DNA from: Gracilaria domingensis
Lineage: Eukaryota; Rhodophyta; Florideophyceae; Gracilariales; Gracilariaceae
Assembly: GCA_022539475.1 (NCBI GenBank)
Contig: VCMS01000198.1
Location: 1 to 64,000 of the forward strand
Direction: 5' to 3'
Length of the DNA: 64,000 nucleotides
Part shown: one piece after another, positions 18,721 to 32,697 of the stretch
How the letters are laid out: every line of letters begins with the position of its first letter
How positions within the stretch are numbered: position 1 is the first letter of the stretch
The notes under the pieces: generated by a model
Databases searched by the model: none
Told to the model about the DNA's origin: nothing
The model's input: the letters and a program-made list of their open reading frames with translations, nothing else
Program-made: the position numbers and the translations under genes

Positions 18721-21700
18721 AAAGCTTGCGTTTGAAGGTGCTATCAAGAAAAACAGATCGAATTTGACAATTGGCGCCCTGGATTATTGTGGCGTTATTA
18801 AGTCGTCGAAGAACATGGAAACAGAAGTTTCGTGTATAGAACCAGGAAGCACAAAAGTTGGTCCGGTGGTAGACGTTCTACGGAGATCTTCAACGTGGGA
18901 CCATTGTTTAAGTATCGCTTGGAATCGCCAAAAACTTTGCTCGAGATGAAAGTTTTTTCCGCATGCTGGACGCGTTCCGTTTCAAAGCGCGGCCAAGGTG
19001 AATGGTAGGATATGGTTACAGGCTGTAAATATTAAAAACTTAGGCTGCTCACACTAGCATTCAGAAAGAGATAGGTGATGGAAGCTGATGAGAGGTGCAA
19101 GTTTATTAGGACGTTGTTTTTTTAGAAAGCCCATCGTGACAAATACGAAACACGAGAGAAGTGGCGTTACACATCAAAAACAAGGTCAACGCCTTTTAAA
19201 TTGGCAGTCTCGTACACAAGAAGGATTTCATTTCACGTTGACTGCATGCGCTTCGAAAAGAAACTCGCTTTTTTCCTACCATCTCCTTGCCGTGCAAAAT
19301 GGTAGAAAGGTACACCCCCCTGCCTTATGAGATATTGCCAGCTACTCACGAAGACCAGTCCATTGTCTGGAAGGCTCTGTCTGATAGCCTAGTTGAACTG
19401 AGAGAGCTCTACTACTGACGTTTCGTTTACCATTTTTTGCAGAATTGATGCCAGAGGTGTTCGTGCTTATCTCATGAAAGCAAGCATGCGACCTGGCAGT
19501 ATTAGTGTGTGAACTTCTTTTTTGTGTGATAGACATCTCGTTTGCTCGCCATACCACTGCTGGTGTACGAAGCATATTCCATTTGAACCGGGAGGTATGC
19601 CTGTTGTAGAGGCCCTAGCTGTGTAGGTGGTTGTAGTTATGTGCGAGAATGCTCAAATCGGGCGGTGTTGGGAGTGGAACCTTACGATGATGGCTTGTTC
19701 GCGGGTTTCTAGAGATTGAAGATAGTGTTGTAACCCTTCTTCCGTGAGGAACGCATTCGACAGAAAGTCTTCTGGTTGACGATTGGAATACGTTACATCC
19801 ATGTCCCAAAGCGGATCATTATTGAAATGTCGTGGTGGATGGTTCATTCTTTTCTCGCAGAGAGTGAGGCAGCCTGCGATGCGGGACATAGGTCCCCCAG
19901 GTGACCATCTGGGTGGTGTGTGTACCATTCATGTCTGATATAGAGATTTAGGTGAATACGGTATGCGTGGCTTTGCAAAAGGTCGTATATATAAGTCGTA
20001 TTGTATGCCTTGCAGGTGTCGTATGAGTGCCAAATATATGTTTGATAATTACAGATGTAACGGAATAAAAACATGTATTTTTTTAAATTGCCACTGTGCC
20101 TGTTGTGTGCCGACACCACCCATGAACCAACCATACATACGGATTAGATGCCACAAAGATACGACATACATCAGATTTTGGTCCAAAACAGGCACATATT
20201 AAACACTTGACGCCTCCACCAGACAAAGGCAGTACACAGACAACCAAAATGATTGCTAGGGCAGATCGAGTGAGCAAAAAAGTGGCTGTGATGAAGAAGT
20301 GCATCGAGCATCGTAATCTTCTTTGTACGTCTTGGCATAGGAGCTAAATGCAAGCAACCTGAAACGTTCGAGCGTTGAGCAGGGCGTTAGTGGTTCACGA
20401 TGCCGATGTGAACGACGATTTCGTCGCTGATAACTGGACAACGAGCATGATTAGCGTGATGAGCGATACCGCATGCGCTCGACAACATGAGTGAGCTGCG
20501 CACGTAGTCATGTACCTCGTATTAGGCAAGTCCAATTGCCTTCTATGAACTCGTTTCTCGAGACCTACTACTTGCCAGAATGGTCTATTACTGACGCGCA
20601 ATTCGCTCTCTCGCAGTAGATGGTTATGACAAGATACGCGTTGCAAAATTGTAATGATGATCGACGATGATCGTCGATCGAAAGTTCGACAGCGGCGAAC
20701 GCATCAGCCATATGATTCTCTCTGATACGAGCTCGTACAACCAAATACTGGACCGCAAGCCGTTCAAAGAGCAATATCTATCTCTATCGGAACAAAGTCC
20801 TTCACGTCTAGTGTCGTTTGCGTTTATGGGTGGGTACTCATCATGCCCTTCTTCCCTACTATTCGGAACGTGAAACAGATTCACGAAATGTGTCTCAATT
20901 CGTTTCCACTTGTACAATTCATTATGCCACGCCCGGGCATGATCCTTATCGGTACAGGAGCCGTATCACTTGTATGTTGTCTGTTTTCCTTGCTATTTCA
21001 AAAACCGACAATTTACTTATTGCGCTAACTCCTACATTGCCTTTACTGGTCTCGTACTTGAACATCTCAGCGCCTTTCTGCTGATGTAAAGAATTTCATC
21101 AAGGAGATACATGGAGACAAAGAATGCATCCGATACTTTCGATTTTTTGAATCAACACAACAGATCTGTGGCTGCGGCTCTACTTCCTATCGAGTACACC
21201 AAAGAAGTGGCTAGATCATAGCGTCAACGTGCATTATAAATCTTCAAAGATAAATACACGTACACGATATCTATTATTTTCAGCACATCGAACCGTTTGT
21301 CAACGCAATGGAAAAAGAAGTAACGATTTGTGCATTTCAAGCCATGAACGAAGGCAGAGTGGTACAGGCTAATGGTTCTACAACTAAATTCGAGAGAGGT
21401 TGTATTAATACATCCTCTATGGCTCATGTGGAGTCAATTATTCATGGTTACAAGGCAGTTTTTCGTTCATGTGATCGCTCTCTTAGGAGAGGCATAATCA
21501 GCAAGGAAACCACTTGTAAACATCCAAATACAGTGCCTTGCAAGACTCGTATCCAACTTGATTGGCACATAGTGACAACGGGAACCCTTCTAATGCCGCC
21601 CTTGTATACGCCAACAAACCCCAAAAACCGTTGCTGGTTCCTGCGCAGTGGCGGTCCAGAAATTCTATGCTACATAGCCCAACTAGAAGTTGTTCCATAT

Positions 21701-22750
21701 AGACCAACTTCTGTGAGCGCGAAAGGAACCCACTGCAGTGGCATGAAAATACTGGGGTCACGAAAAATGCCGTCGTCTAAAACAAGTTAAAGATATGTGA
21801 AGCAAAATGACTATGAGTCGCTGTCCAATGCTCCAGCTGATCCGGGTTTTCGGATGAGTGCATTTGAAAGACATCCTGAAGTTACAATGCCAAGCAAACA
21901 TCCCACTTCAAGTCCGGATACCGAAGGTACCCGAAGCCCCGCTTCAGCCAAGCTATCAACTCCACAGGCGTAGCATAAAAGATCTTTCCACTCGTGAGCG
22001 CTTGGCATACAATATAAACAAAGAAGTACGCGGCGGCCAAAAGCCAAAAAGATCGCTCTGGAGTAAGTCGCTTAGATACTTGTTACAAAAACGTGCTCCC
22101 AGGAAGAGCTCTTCTTTTTGGCGTTCTGTGCTGAGGGAGACAACGAAGTTCGAGGAAGCTTCGCAGCCTGTGGTGAATCTAACTTGCGGTGAATGAAAGC
22201 ACCTCCACTGCAATTATCATCAAGAATGGGGGAAGTCTGGGGGCTGACGTGTGTGCTGGAAACGCGCAGCTGCGCAGCGCAGCAGCTGACATCAAGCTTC
22301 ATAAGCAGATTTCAATCCACTCATCAGGGAACAAACGAAAACGCAGTTTGACTTACCTCTCCTAAGGAGAGGTACGTATATAACGCTTACAGATACCGAT
22401 AGTTATACTGCTGTTCAGTCGGCAGCAGAACGCCAACAAACGCTGCTCCGCCGGTGTTTTCGGGATTTGGCACTATAGATTCAATTTCGATATACGTGGT
22501 AGGCCCTGCCGCTCGGTCTGAACGATAAATTGAGTCTACGAACCTCTTCCGTTCCCGTTACGTGACCTCCGTTCATCTCCAAGTTGGAGACTCCAACCAG
22601 GCAGCGTAGCCCATGTTCTAAAAATATCCTCAATTTCTACATGTTAGCTGCACTTCATTCCTCCTCTTTACCTTCGCTTTCTTCCCATCTCTAAATCAGA
22701 TGACCATTACTTAAATTTTACGGCGCAAACGGTCCTTCTCGAACTCTAGA
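18720..22750. other. Unassigned decayed DNA
   Basis: Short frames such as 19,653-19,928 (minus) and 21,308-21,790 (plus, 160 codons) are the longest, but neither shows a recognisable domain and neither has a credible gene structure. The only repeat relationship I could establish is the LTR-like copy at about 19,932-20,110. Confidence 0.35.
19932..20110 (+). repeat. LTR-like dispersed repeat, copy 2
   Basis: Shares TGTCTGATATAGAG at its start and ATGTAACGGAATAAAA near its end with 14,342-14,520, and between these anchors has similar spacing. The two copies are clearly diverged, so the insertions are old. Confidence 0.5.
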
Positions 22751-22759
22751 GCAGGCTGA

Positions 22760-24290
22760 CAAATGGATCCATATCCAAAAAACGATCTGATTTTCAAGGT
22801 GGATAAAGACATAGAGTTATAGAACGGCGAGTTCGTCAACAAGAACGAGAACATACTACGCGCCACTGAGGTGTCGAAAACCAATGATGACCAAGTATAT
22901 CATGGTCAACTACTCCCCACCCGGTTCATCATCCACGAATATCTGCCTTTCTCTACACTGAATAAGAGAAATGAAGGTGAACGTGGGCTTGAAAAGTACT
23001 CATTGTTCGTGAAGAGCTCCATTCCTGTTCCATCATGTCATAAATTGAATGGTTTGATCGACAAACAATTTTGAATTATGGAAAATCCTGTGCGTCACGA
23101 ACTTCGAAACCTTTTCTAAGAAGGCTTTGTTTCTTTCATGTTTGATTCCAGTGAAGATGTGAATGGATTTCCAATGACTAATCTGCTCGTAAGAACTATC
23201 GGCAAATCTAGGGGAGATAGTAGAAGTTTCTTCCTCTATCCTGTCTCCACTGTACATGAGGGTTATACTGCGGATCATGACAGACGTATCGCGGAGAAGA
23301 AAATTTCGAAATGGGTTGTAATCGAGGAGCTTGTCGCAATGGTAACGGATAACACGGAATCTGCTAAAGTGGCCAGAGAGTGTTTTATGAACGTCAACGA
23401 TGGAGTGCTCGCCAGTCAAGATGAAGCACATGTAGCTGACAGACTGATGGTGGATATCGGAGACATAGAGTAGATTGATGGCGATATCAGAAGCGTGTCA
23501 GCTATCGCTGTCTTCTGCCGTCGTCATCGAAGACTCAAGACGAGATTACTTCAGAAAATGAAGGAATATAATGCTACTCTCCATCGTCGAAGAGATTCAC
23601 CAATACGACTACTAAACCTCAGATTGAAGGGATACCGTAGTCTTCATGACGAAGTCGTGGCTACAGATGAGGATGAGGAATGCGTCGCTTCTCCCTCAAC
23701 TAGATTCATCCCAGAAATATTACTTCGAAGCAAGACAATGAAGATCATTCCCAATGTCCGCTTTGCTTCGCAGGAGAAGCTACTTGGGGAGTTTCGAAGC
23801 ATTCTACCTGTTTTGCAAGAGCTCGTCAAAGAACATGATTTAGAGTCAAATATCTCGTAATGAACTGAAGCTGAACAGCGTAGCAGAAAGGAAAACTTTG
23901 TCCACTCGTTCCTTGAAAAGGATCTTCTCATGAGATCCGAGCAAACGCAGCAATTTTCAAGGCTTGCAGAACGTACTTAAGAGTTTTTGATTCGGATTCA
24001 GCGCTGGTCAATGTAGTTTTTGAAGCAACTAGGATTTTAGAAACGTTTTTGAACAAGCTCCCGCTTGAAAACTTTCCTGAGCCTCAAGTAAAAAATCAGC
24101 TTCATCTCATGATGGTTTTAGAGAATCGGAAATACGGCCCTCTGGAAGGTATGCAGCGCATTAAGAATCCATTGTTATCCAAGCTGCACTATGCAGCTGC
24201 ACTGCTTGATGCATACAGGACACCGCGAGACAACATAGAGCGTCACACAGAGGCGCTGCGAGCACATTTGGAAGACTAATTTCGTGGCGG
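22760..24290 (+). mobile_element. hAT-type transposase remnant (DUF659-like)
   Basis: The coding signal stays mostly on the plus strand with several stops and frame changes. Landmarks appear in family order. LPTRFIIHEYLPFSTLN is near 22,910. SSEDVNGFPMTNLLV (the DGWTdvngrplvnflv block of hAT/DUF659) is near 23,145. VHEGYTADH and VAMVTDNTESAKVARE (the avVTDNasnm block) follow, then DEAHVADRLMVDIGDIE (the CaAHxlnLllkDi block) near 23,435-23,470. Next comes an IAVFCRRHRRLK segment (ikffrnhh) and an LHYAAALLDAYR segment near 24,190. Terminal inverted repeats were not found. hAT elements move by a DDE cut-and-paste transposase and make 8-bp duplications. The first catalytic Asp position (WTD) reads E-D here, so this copy is inactive. 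Confidence 0.7.
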
Positions 24291-24379
24291 AAACGTTGAA
24301 GCGGTTGGTAGTGTACCGCAAGAGTATTTTATTACTGCAATGATCGATCGATATCAAGAGGTACGCTCACTTTAAGTTT

Positions 24380-26580
24380 GGCAGAACATTATTAGGAGCG
24401 GGAGCAAAAGCAGATCAGGTGTGACTAGCGAGCGAATAGCAGAATGGGAGGACAACCCTTTAAGCCACTGAACCAATGCTGCGATTCCAACTCCGACTAC
24501 GAAGTTGAAGCAAAAGGGCATGGTTGAGTTGAAGAAGTTTGCACCGCACTTTGTCGGTTAGTCTTACAGCAATAGGAACCGAACGAACCTTGAGGTTGTC
24601 CGATAGAGTTCCTAGCTTTCAAAGTTCTTCTCCTAGTGTGGGAAAATGTCGAAACTTCTCTTTTGTAAATGGAACACTAGGGTTATTCGCTCCGTGTATG
24701 GAGGTATTGGCGATGCAGAGCAGAATATGGTTGAAATTCAAATGCGACCAATGCAAGAAATTCACCGCGTCCGAAGTGCCCTTTTGCCTGCTCTTCGACT
24801 AATGCGTAATGCGCAAATCTTTGAACCTCGTGGAGGGAAAGCACAAAGGCGAGGGCTAGAAGGTCCACATACTGCCTTAGCGGCTGCTCGGGTATTACAA
24901 TCGGGTATATCACCCCTACCTTTCCCTAACCCTGATAGGTGTGTGACAGATACTATGCGTACGGCGTCTATGAGAAACTTATGATTTGAACTGCTTTACT
25001 GATTTTCTGTCCTCAGTGAGCACTTATTTGGCGGCCAAGGAAGCATTTGGAAGCCTTCATTCGTTCTTAACATGCTTTATTTGATGAGATTTGTGTTCGA
25101 GGTGTAGCCTTGCTTATGTTTATTATAAAAACTGTACTAAGTTCACGTTACATGTAACGAGCCTTGAATGTTCTGTGCTTGAGGTACTCTAGGCGTAGTA
25201 TGGGAAGTATTACAATGGGTGACAGAAATTCCAAGGAAACGGTGTGATGTTGAGTTGGGTTTAAATACTCCTTGTAACGAGCCGTCCTGAGCTAGGAAGA
25301 CGCTAGAGCGCACGCTTAGTGTCGAACATACACTCGCCGGTGCGAGGAATTACCTTCCAAGTTTTATAGCTTTAACATCCGATGAGGTAAGAATTGAAGC
25401 TGCATTCAAAAATTCGTCACGATCTTAATCAGGAGACCATACCATGTCCAAAACATGACTTAAATATGACATGCGTGATTTGATACGATCAAAAGCTGGA
25501 ATTCTGTTCAAATTCTGGGCTTCTTACCTGCTCGTAAACTAAGCACTCAGTCGGATGGCGACTAACAGCGTAAACCAAAGACTGCTCTTCACATGTAGTC
25601 AATAAGTTGTCTCGTAACCTCAGGCTGGGAGTTAACGGATGTTGAATACCGTGTCACAATAGCGGTTCGCGTATGCGCTCTTATGACCTGCTCTGTTGCT
25701 CCTAAGGCATCCACGAACAACGGATAGATACTCGTCACGAAGAACAACTTCACCATTCCCAACCAGAGCCGAGAAGACCTATTCTGTGGTCTATTTCATT
25801 TCTCTAGGCTTGCAAATTCCCTTGCGCTCGTAGTGTATCTTGGGGTGCTAGATTCTGGAGGCAGTGCCAGAAGTTTTGCGAGAAGCTTTTGAACGAGTTA
25901 ATGGTTGGGTCAAAGAAGACGATCGCTCTTATTAAAAAATATGCTTTGAACAGCTGCTTGCAAAGCCCAGGCTTTCTCGGAGTGAAATTGAGATAGACTT
26001 GGTGAATAATGATGATTTTGGCTCATTTTGAATGCGCTTAGATGCGCTCCGTATTTCTAGTGAATTGGCAATATAGAACTTGCAGGAAACTGTTTTACTG
26101 GAGTAATGTCAGGCAACTTCTATATTCAGCTTTGTGTTCTAACCATTTCATAGTTACAGGAAGTAGTAGTGTACACGTAACTACGTCTGTAAGTATCTGG
26201 TTGACAATTTTATAGTTCTGCTCTGTATGAAAATGGGTTCCTTTGTACCGTTGAGATTGAGAAACATGAAGCAAATTGGTTGTATTTGACCTTCTGAAAT
26301 CAGGAAAGATTGGGAGGCGTTCTGGATTGGGTTGTACTGCCGCATAAGGACGGGGATATGTAGTGCAACGCTCACGTATGAGTAATTTGCTTGGACTTAG
26401 TACTATTTCCCGTTCACGGGTTTGTTTGGTACTCACCACTAAATGACGAGTAATGAATAGTGGTTCCCATCGAGATGGTTCGGAGACGCAGGAAAAGATG
26501 GATCTGATTGGAGGTTGGCCACTACACGTGGGCGGTTGCAATAATTTGTGGAATGTTTGGTTAATAATATTTATTATGTT
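24380..26580. other. No gene recognised
   Basis: A frame at 24,646-24,984 (112 codons, opening AAAATGTCGAAAC) is open but has no recognisable domain. Minus-strand frames near 26,095-26,541 look like decayed mobile-element sequence. The remainder is without signal. Confidence 0.35.
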
Positions 26581-26599
26581 TAGTGGCGGATAGTACTTA

Positions 26600-28680
26600 G
26601 TGCGACGGCGTCCCCGCCGTCGGACAAGTAAAGTTCCTCAAGCAGGGTGACCCTAGTGCGGTCTCGGTTCTAGACGTTCACGGCTTCGGCGGTGTTCAAA
26701 TCTATCCTAGGGGGGACTCCCCGTTGTTACTTTACGCATACCCTCCTGTGTCACCTAAAGGAACCCAATTGTAGGAGTGTTTTACCGCTTTTGTCTCGAT
26801 CGGCTCTATATAGGGAAGCTCCGGCTATGCGCCGTATCTGTTACCCCGATTTCCATCGAGGCCACTCCGCTCGCCTGATTTTCTCTTCCTTTTCCGTTTT
26901 TCCCCACTCCGTGGTACCGATCCTCCGGGGAAGCATACTCCACACACGTGGCTCTTCTCCGCATTCTTTTCCAACTATGTACCCTCCGTCGTGACCGTCT
27001 CGCTCCGGTATTACACCCGGCGTGACGGTCTCGCTCCGGTATTACACCCGGCTTGTCGTGCCACCCCAAAGAGGCTCAGTTCAGTGGCTATCCTCAAAGA
27101 AGGAAGATTACGAACGTCTTCATGGTGTGTTTCCCGCTCCCGGGCATTGCACTACATACCTGTTAATCTGCTCTCAGATAATGGATCGCAGTTTGCGTCG
27201 AAGTTGTTTATGGAAGTTTGCCGTTTCTTAGATATCAAGAATTTGTTTACTACCACCTATCCCCAGGCAAAACTCGTTAAGGGAAAACTAAAGGAGTTTT
27301 CAATGGACTTGCAGACAAGGTGACTGGTGCAGTAAGGTAATATGACCAACGTCATTGAAAACTAAGTAAGTTTTTCTTTCACTGACATTTCCATGAGTGT
27401 GATTTTTTGAAAAAATTAAATTCCTCGAAATTGCCCTTACATTTTATTGAAAGGCGTCAATTTCATTTACCGCCGCATGATGATTCAATGACAATGGGTT
27501 TTGCTAGGGATCATCCCCAGTGTAATGGGCAGGTAGTAAGATTTAATCGTATAATGCTGAACTCATTAAGATCCTACCTTGCGCCTCACGCAAAGGATCT
27601 GTACATGTACACTGATGCTATTACGTACGCGTATAACACCCAGGTGCATCGGGCAACGGAGCATTCGCCGTTTGAACTCGTTCCTTCGAGGATATCGCCG
27701 CCGATAACAATCGAATCACAACCTACGTTAGCCTCTTTCCCATCACCAAGGATGTACAGGGACACCTAGAAAAATTGGTTAACCCGGGTGGTACCGGTAG
27801 CCAGGGAGCCATAGAAAAGGCACAGCTTACTTAAAAGCGTAATTTCTACCGCCGACCTCGCAGTACACCATTGGTAGTACAGCCGGATAGATTCGTGTTC
27901 CTCGAAAGGAGTACAATGATCCTGACAAGCAAAAGCGACACAAACTCTTTCTCATCGCCGATTGCCCCTATCGCGTTATCCCTGTCAATACGGATACTGT
28001 TGTACTCGACATTCACGGAAGTCATGGACTAATCTCGCGTGACGGCGCTGTGCTCGCTCCCATCCCGCCCACCGACCGCGCCCTAACCATTACCCAATCC
28101 GGGGATCCTCAACAGGAGGCAGAACCGTCATCGAGCGGTACGTCACCGTCGCGCCTGGCGAATCTTCGGCACCTGGGTGGAAGATTAAATGATCTATCGT
28201 CAAGTATTTCTGCTAACAGAACTGAACTTACCACAATTTGGAGAAATTCTAACAACTCTGCACGACTAATTACGTGCGTGAGCCCCCCATCTCATCTCCT
28301 GATGGAGTTCGTGGCGCCTCGTAGGGAGGGAGACGATACTGCAGCTGCTGAGAATGGTACTGACGCTCCAGCGTCGCCCGGCTCCCCAACCTCAGAAAAT
28401 GTGATCCAAACTGACAGTCCAGTCGCTCCTCCAGAGGAACCGGCCGGTATACACGCTCCGGCGCCGCCTAATCGTTAATATTTCGCTGCATTGACCGCCG
28501 ATATCACAGAAAAATTCCGTACGCCTCATGAGTGGCGGAACGTCACCGCAGAAGCAGTTACTCATTCTGGGATGGCTAACGGTATGATGTCACGTAACTG
28601 CGGCGAGAAAGACAGTTGTACTGTGAAACCAGTTTCCTTTGATCTGGACCAGCCGACTCACGCGGAAGAATAACGCTACA
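26600..28680 (+). mobile_element. Ty3/Gypsy-type LTR retrotransposon fossil B (integrase)
   Basis: The integrase catalytic-core signature (LLSDNGSQFASKLFMEV then YPQA) lies at about 27.16-27.28 kb. The later core and C-terminal region (NGQVVRFNRIMLNSLRSYL, AYNTQVHRATEHSPFELV) is at about 27.5-27.75 kb, a GPY/F-type module at about 27.85-28.05 kb, and a Pro/Ser-rich tail to about 28.68 kb. Gag, protease and reverse transcriptase are not seen. It is broken in at least five places. The integrase C-terminus is of the same type as fossil A, so both may belong to one lineage. No flanking LTR pair was found. Confidence 0.75.
26991..27052. repeat. 31-bp tandem duplication
   Basis: GTGACCGTCTCGCTCCGGTA plus eleven bases (26,991-27,021) is repeated head to tail at 27,022-27,052 with one mismatch. 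It lies in the upstream part of Gypsy fossil B and looks like a recent slippage or microhomology-mediated duplication. Confidence 0.85.
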
Positions 28681-29439
28681 ACCCCTAACTCGGAAGTCCC
28701 GTGAACAAGTTGTATTAGAACTCACCATTCAATATGGATTCCCTTGTGGGACTTTAACGCTTTTGGAGCCAGCAGTCTACAGTGTGCACCACGTCGCGTG
28801 GAGATCTGGCAGCACCGCCGCTACTGCACGTGTGTAATCTCCTCGACATGAGACCTGAAGGTTCCTGGCTAGTGTGGCGCGGGTGCATGATATGACGTGC
28901 GAGGCCCTAATGAGTGGTCGGCGATCTTTCACGAACGGATATACGACCATGGCACGCGCACGGTTGTTGTGGTCGCTAATCTGTGGCTTAAAGCCAATCA
29001 GAGCTCGTGGCACATTTCCCATGACCAGGAAAAACGCCGCCCTGCCGAGGGAGTGCTTTACGCACCTCCGTCCCCGAAGCGGTCATCTCCGTGAAGGCCA
29101 GGCGGTTCGTCAATCGGAAGGGCTGCTGTTGTCGGTCTTCCAAATATCGTCGACGAACGTTGCACCGTTGAATTGCACAGTTGAACTGGTCTGTTCGAGA
29201 GATTTCAGAACAACTATCTAGCTCGAGAATAAACCGAGTAGGACGAGAGATACAGTACAACCGCCTCAGCGAGATCTGGCAAAGTTCGCGAAAGCTAGCA
29301 CGGTCCAAGCACCTGAAAACAATCATCTGAGGAACGTTTCGTTGGCTGAACCAATGGGTATGTTCACACATGTTGCGAAGTAATTGTCGGATATTTTGCT
29401 GGCCGTTGCCGCTGGTTGTCACGTGCACTACGTGTATGG

Positions 29440-30060
29440 AGCTGCTTAAGCATTCGTCAGATTCTTAAATTTCGTGTAACTAACTTATCGGTTACGATAT
29501 AAGATGTGACCTCCCCGTCACCTCCTCCTTCGGTAAAGGGTAACCGAGTTGGGCTCTGAACTAGAGTCGCCTGCGCGAAGTGTACAAATCGCTTAGGAGG
29601 GTCACTGCGCACGATACGGACCAGCTTCATCCCTCGGGACCATTCAGACATTTCTAATCGTTTGTGGATGTTGCCTTCGGGCTTATTACGTCTTCGGACA
29701 GTACTTACTTGCAGTTGCCTGCTTAATGCCATCTAGTGGACATCCGTCTCTGTACAGAGTTTTCTTGGATTGTGGGCTTAATACACAACCTCATCACCTG
29801 TCGCCGGGTCTGTTGCGGCTTCTTGCACGCCTCGCCGAGGGGTTTAATTTCGTTTTCCCCTCCGTTATCCTCCTCTCCCCTACGTTTGACACCGATCTGC
29901 GACATCCTTCTTTCCGCCTACTTTGTCACTCGTCATCGGGCTCCCGGATACTAGCCCGTTTCACTTCAACCTCCGTAGCTATATCCCGTACTACGGGCGG
30001 TCGTACACCCTCAATATCCGTGTTCGGAGGGCTCACCGCTGAGTTCACCACATGAAAAGG
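29440..30060 (-). mobile_element. Decayed retroelement-like remnant, minus strand
   Basis: Several minus-strand frames (29,457-29,732; 29,723-29,905 and the stretch to 30,055) share a basic, Pro/Glu-rich composition like the tail of the retroelement fossils, with multiple breaks. The family cannot be fixed from sequence alone; an LTR element is my best guess. Confidence 0.3.
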
Positions 30061-32500
30061 CAAGGACTAGGACGCCTTGAGAGACGAACCCATCGCTGGG
30101 GGTTTCTTCTATAGAATCTTCTACTATGGAAGCACAAGCCTAAGTAGATGTTAGGAAAAATAGTCCAAAATAAATGATGGGGAACCGCCGCTTCCGGGAT
30201 TCTACAAATTGACCAACCGACTGTTCGCGTCTGCCACGACTAACTAATGAAATCTATCCGCTTTTGCTCATTTTAGTCTACTCATACCTCTCAGAGGTCC
30301 TCGTTTATACTTGTACAAAACATCTACCTTTCCACTTAACAATGGTCCGCGCCCACAGGGGCGCATCTCCTAGTTCTGCATCCTTATGAATTAGGACATT
30401 CCGAATTATGAGGATAATTAGCTTCATCACGCCCAAATGGAGTTTACTCTACTCTAGTCTTGCGCAATAACTGTTCAGGTTTCTCTGAAAAATATACTTT
30501 AATATTTTAATTTGTGTGCTTCAATATTTCATTGGCGCTTGTACAAGCTGCTCTTGGGGGCAGCTGTGTCACATATTTCCATATTGGTTGATGGAACTTT
30601 TACACACTGCTTCTCCAGCCAGCCTTACTAATCGTGTTATTCACTCCCGGATAATGTAGTTTTGGTCTTCTTTCTTTTAATGGTTTATACAAAATTTTCA
30701 TACAGGAAAAGAAATCGGTATGAAACCCAATGGTGACCGGGATAGATCAATACTTATACTTCCTGTGTAGGGATCATATGGTGCGCTCTACTAAGAAGGG
30801 AAGGAATTGAGGTATATCTGTGACGTATGAAGCAAAAGATATTAGTGCTCGCAATAGCAGCAGCGCGCTGACTATAGACTGTTTGATATGAAGCACACTT
30901 GGCCTGGTATCATAAAACTGATACCGCGCTCACATTTTGGTTCACTTAAAAAGCCAAACCACATATATGTAACGTACATGGTGTTCTAATATTTCATTCT
31001 ATGTGGCGGGGGATGAGAGGTGGGGGGCGGGGTGCAGCACGTAACTTACCAATCTTCTCACTTAGATATTTTGTGCGGCTACAAATGTTAAACAATAAAA
31101 ACTTCTGCATTGGGTACTATGTCTGAATTTTAGTGCTTCAGGTACAAGAACTAAATTAATCGAAGTTGGAACTTAAGAAATGTATTCAAAAATAATAACA
31201 ACTCGATTACGTTCTCTATAGGAATGCGTTACGAAGAATCAGTAGCTTTAAATATGTAATAGAAGTGCAGCACAGGGTTATTAGATCCAGATGAAGACAA
31301 AACTTAGAGAGAATGCTCTTTTGACTAACTCCTAAACTGAGTCGTTCTGGGATAGGTTAGATAGAAAACCATGGAAAATTGTAGAAGCGTCAACAGCTGT
31401 AAACGTTAGAAAGCCACTGTTCGAAACATATCACTTCGTCACATGAGTAAGCGAACCATATTCTCAATAAAGTCAATCTAAATCATCTCAATTGAGCACT
31501 ACACCCCAAATGAGAAAGTTTGACAAAAACATATTTAAATGAATAGACATTTTGGGCCCAAACATAACCGCTCAAGTCATCCGATTTCAAGCCCTACACG
31601 TTATTTTGCCGAATATGATCCAGGTGCATATAAAGTTACACAAAATTTCTAAAATAATACGTTAACCACTACATGATTAGGTTCTTAAGTTCATCTACTG
31701 GCATATGATGTTTCAGTTATTAAAAAACTACTTTCACAGATTCTAAATAAAAGATTTTAATAACTTTTTTGGTTCTGAAAATAAATGATAATTTTTATTT
31801 ATGTATGCTGTTCAGGCAAAAGAAGAATCTCAAAATTTGGCCATAAAAAAAAGAATTCATTTCTCATGTATTGATTTATTCTGGAGGACTTTGTAGAGAA
31901 AATATCTCTTTTTAGTCACCTTAATTGCCTTAAGGAAGCAGTTAAAGTTCTTATTGAACCTAAGTACTACCAAATCGTGATTACCGCTAACAATTTTTAA
32001 AATGTTACGCCTCTTTTTCAATGAAAGGTTTATAAAAATGTAGATTAAAATAGTTTAGGGGGCATTTTTAAAATGAAAAATATGAGGGTTTAAGAAGGCT
32101 TCATTGAAAAGGTAATGGAAGTAATTAATTCTGAATTAATTTTCCACAGATATGTTGAACGGAGTATTGAGATAATTGTATACTTTACATGTACAAAAGA
32201 ATTATTGCTGTGTAATTTGCCTATGAATATGAGGAACTTACAAACATCAGTTATATCTATAAATCTCGCTTTGTTCAAATACTTTCGAATCGTAACGTTC
32301 CAACGTTAACGGCCAAGGGTTTGGTTAAACACTCAATTCGACCGTCGTAACGTTCTTGAAGAATGCAGAAGCATGGATTTGAAATCTAGGTGATCGTATG
32401 ATCGGATACGGAAGAGATAACTCGAAAAGGAGTCGAATGACCTCATATCCTTGCAGCTGAGAACCGGAATGGGGTGTTTCGAAGGACACCTACCCAGGGT
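30060..32500. other. AT-rich gene-free stretch
   Basis: About 2.4 kb with strongly rising AT content, homopolymer A/T runs and no coding frame of note. It separates the transposon graveyard from the gene island. Confidence 0.6.
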
Positions 32501-32697
32501 CCGCGGACTTAGCCAAGGGCTTCGGGTATCCGACGTGGGTCTTCGGTAGCCCCAGTAGCGCCTAAGGGCCGTTCGGCGAACAGTACCATCAGATTGAACA
32601 TAACGAGGATTTGGCGGTGATGATGCATTCCATGTCTCAGTTCGTTGCGGAGGCAGAGTTCAACACTCAAGCGAGTTATCTCGTACACCATCACCGT

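Noticed and set aside
21308-21790. 160-codon open frame as a gene
   Set aside because: No domain, no initiation context and no homology I can recognise; treated as unassigned.
24646-24984. 112-codon frame starting AAAATGTCGAAAC as a host gene
   Set aside because: No recognisable domain, no neighbours of the same style and surrounded by decayed mobile DNA; not enough support to call it.
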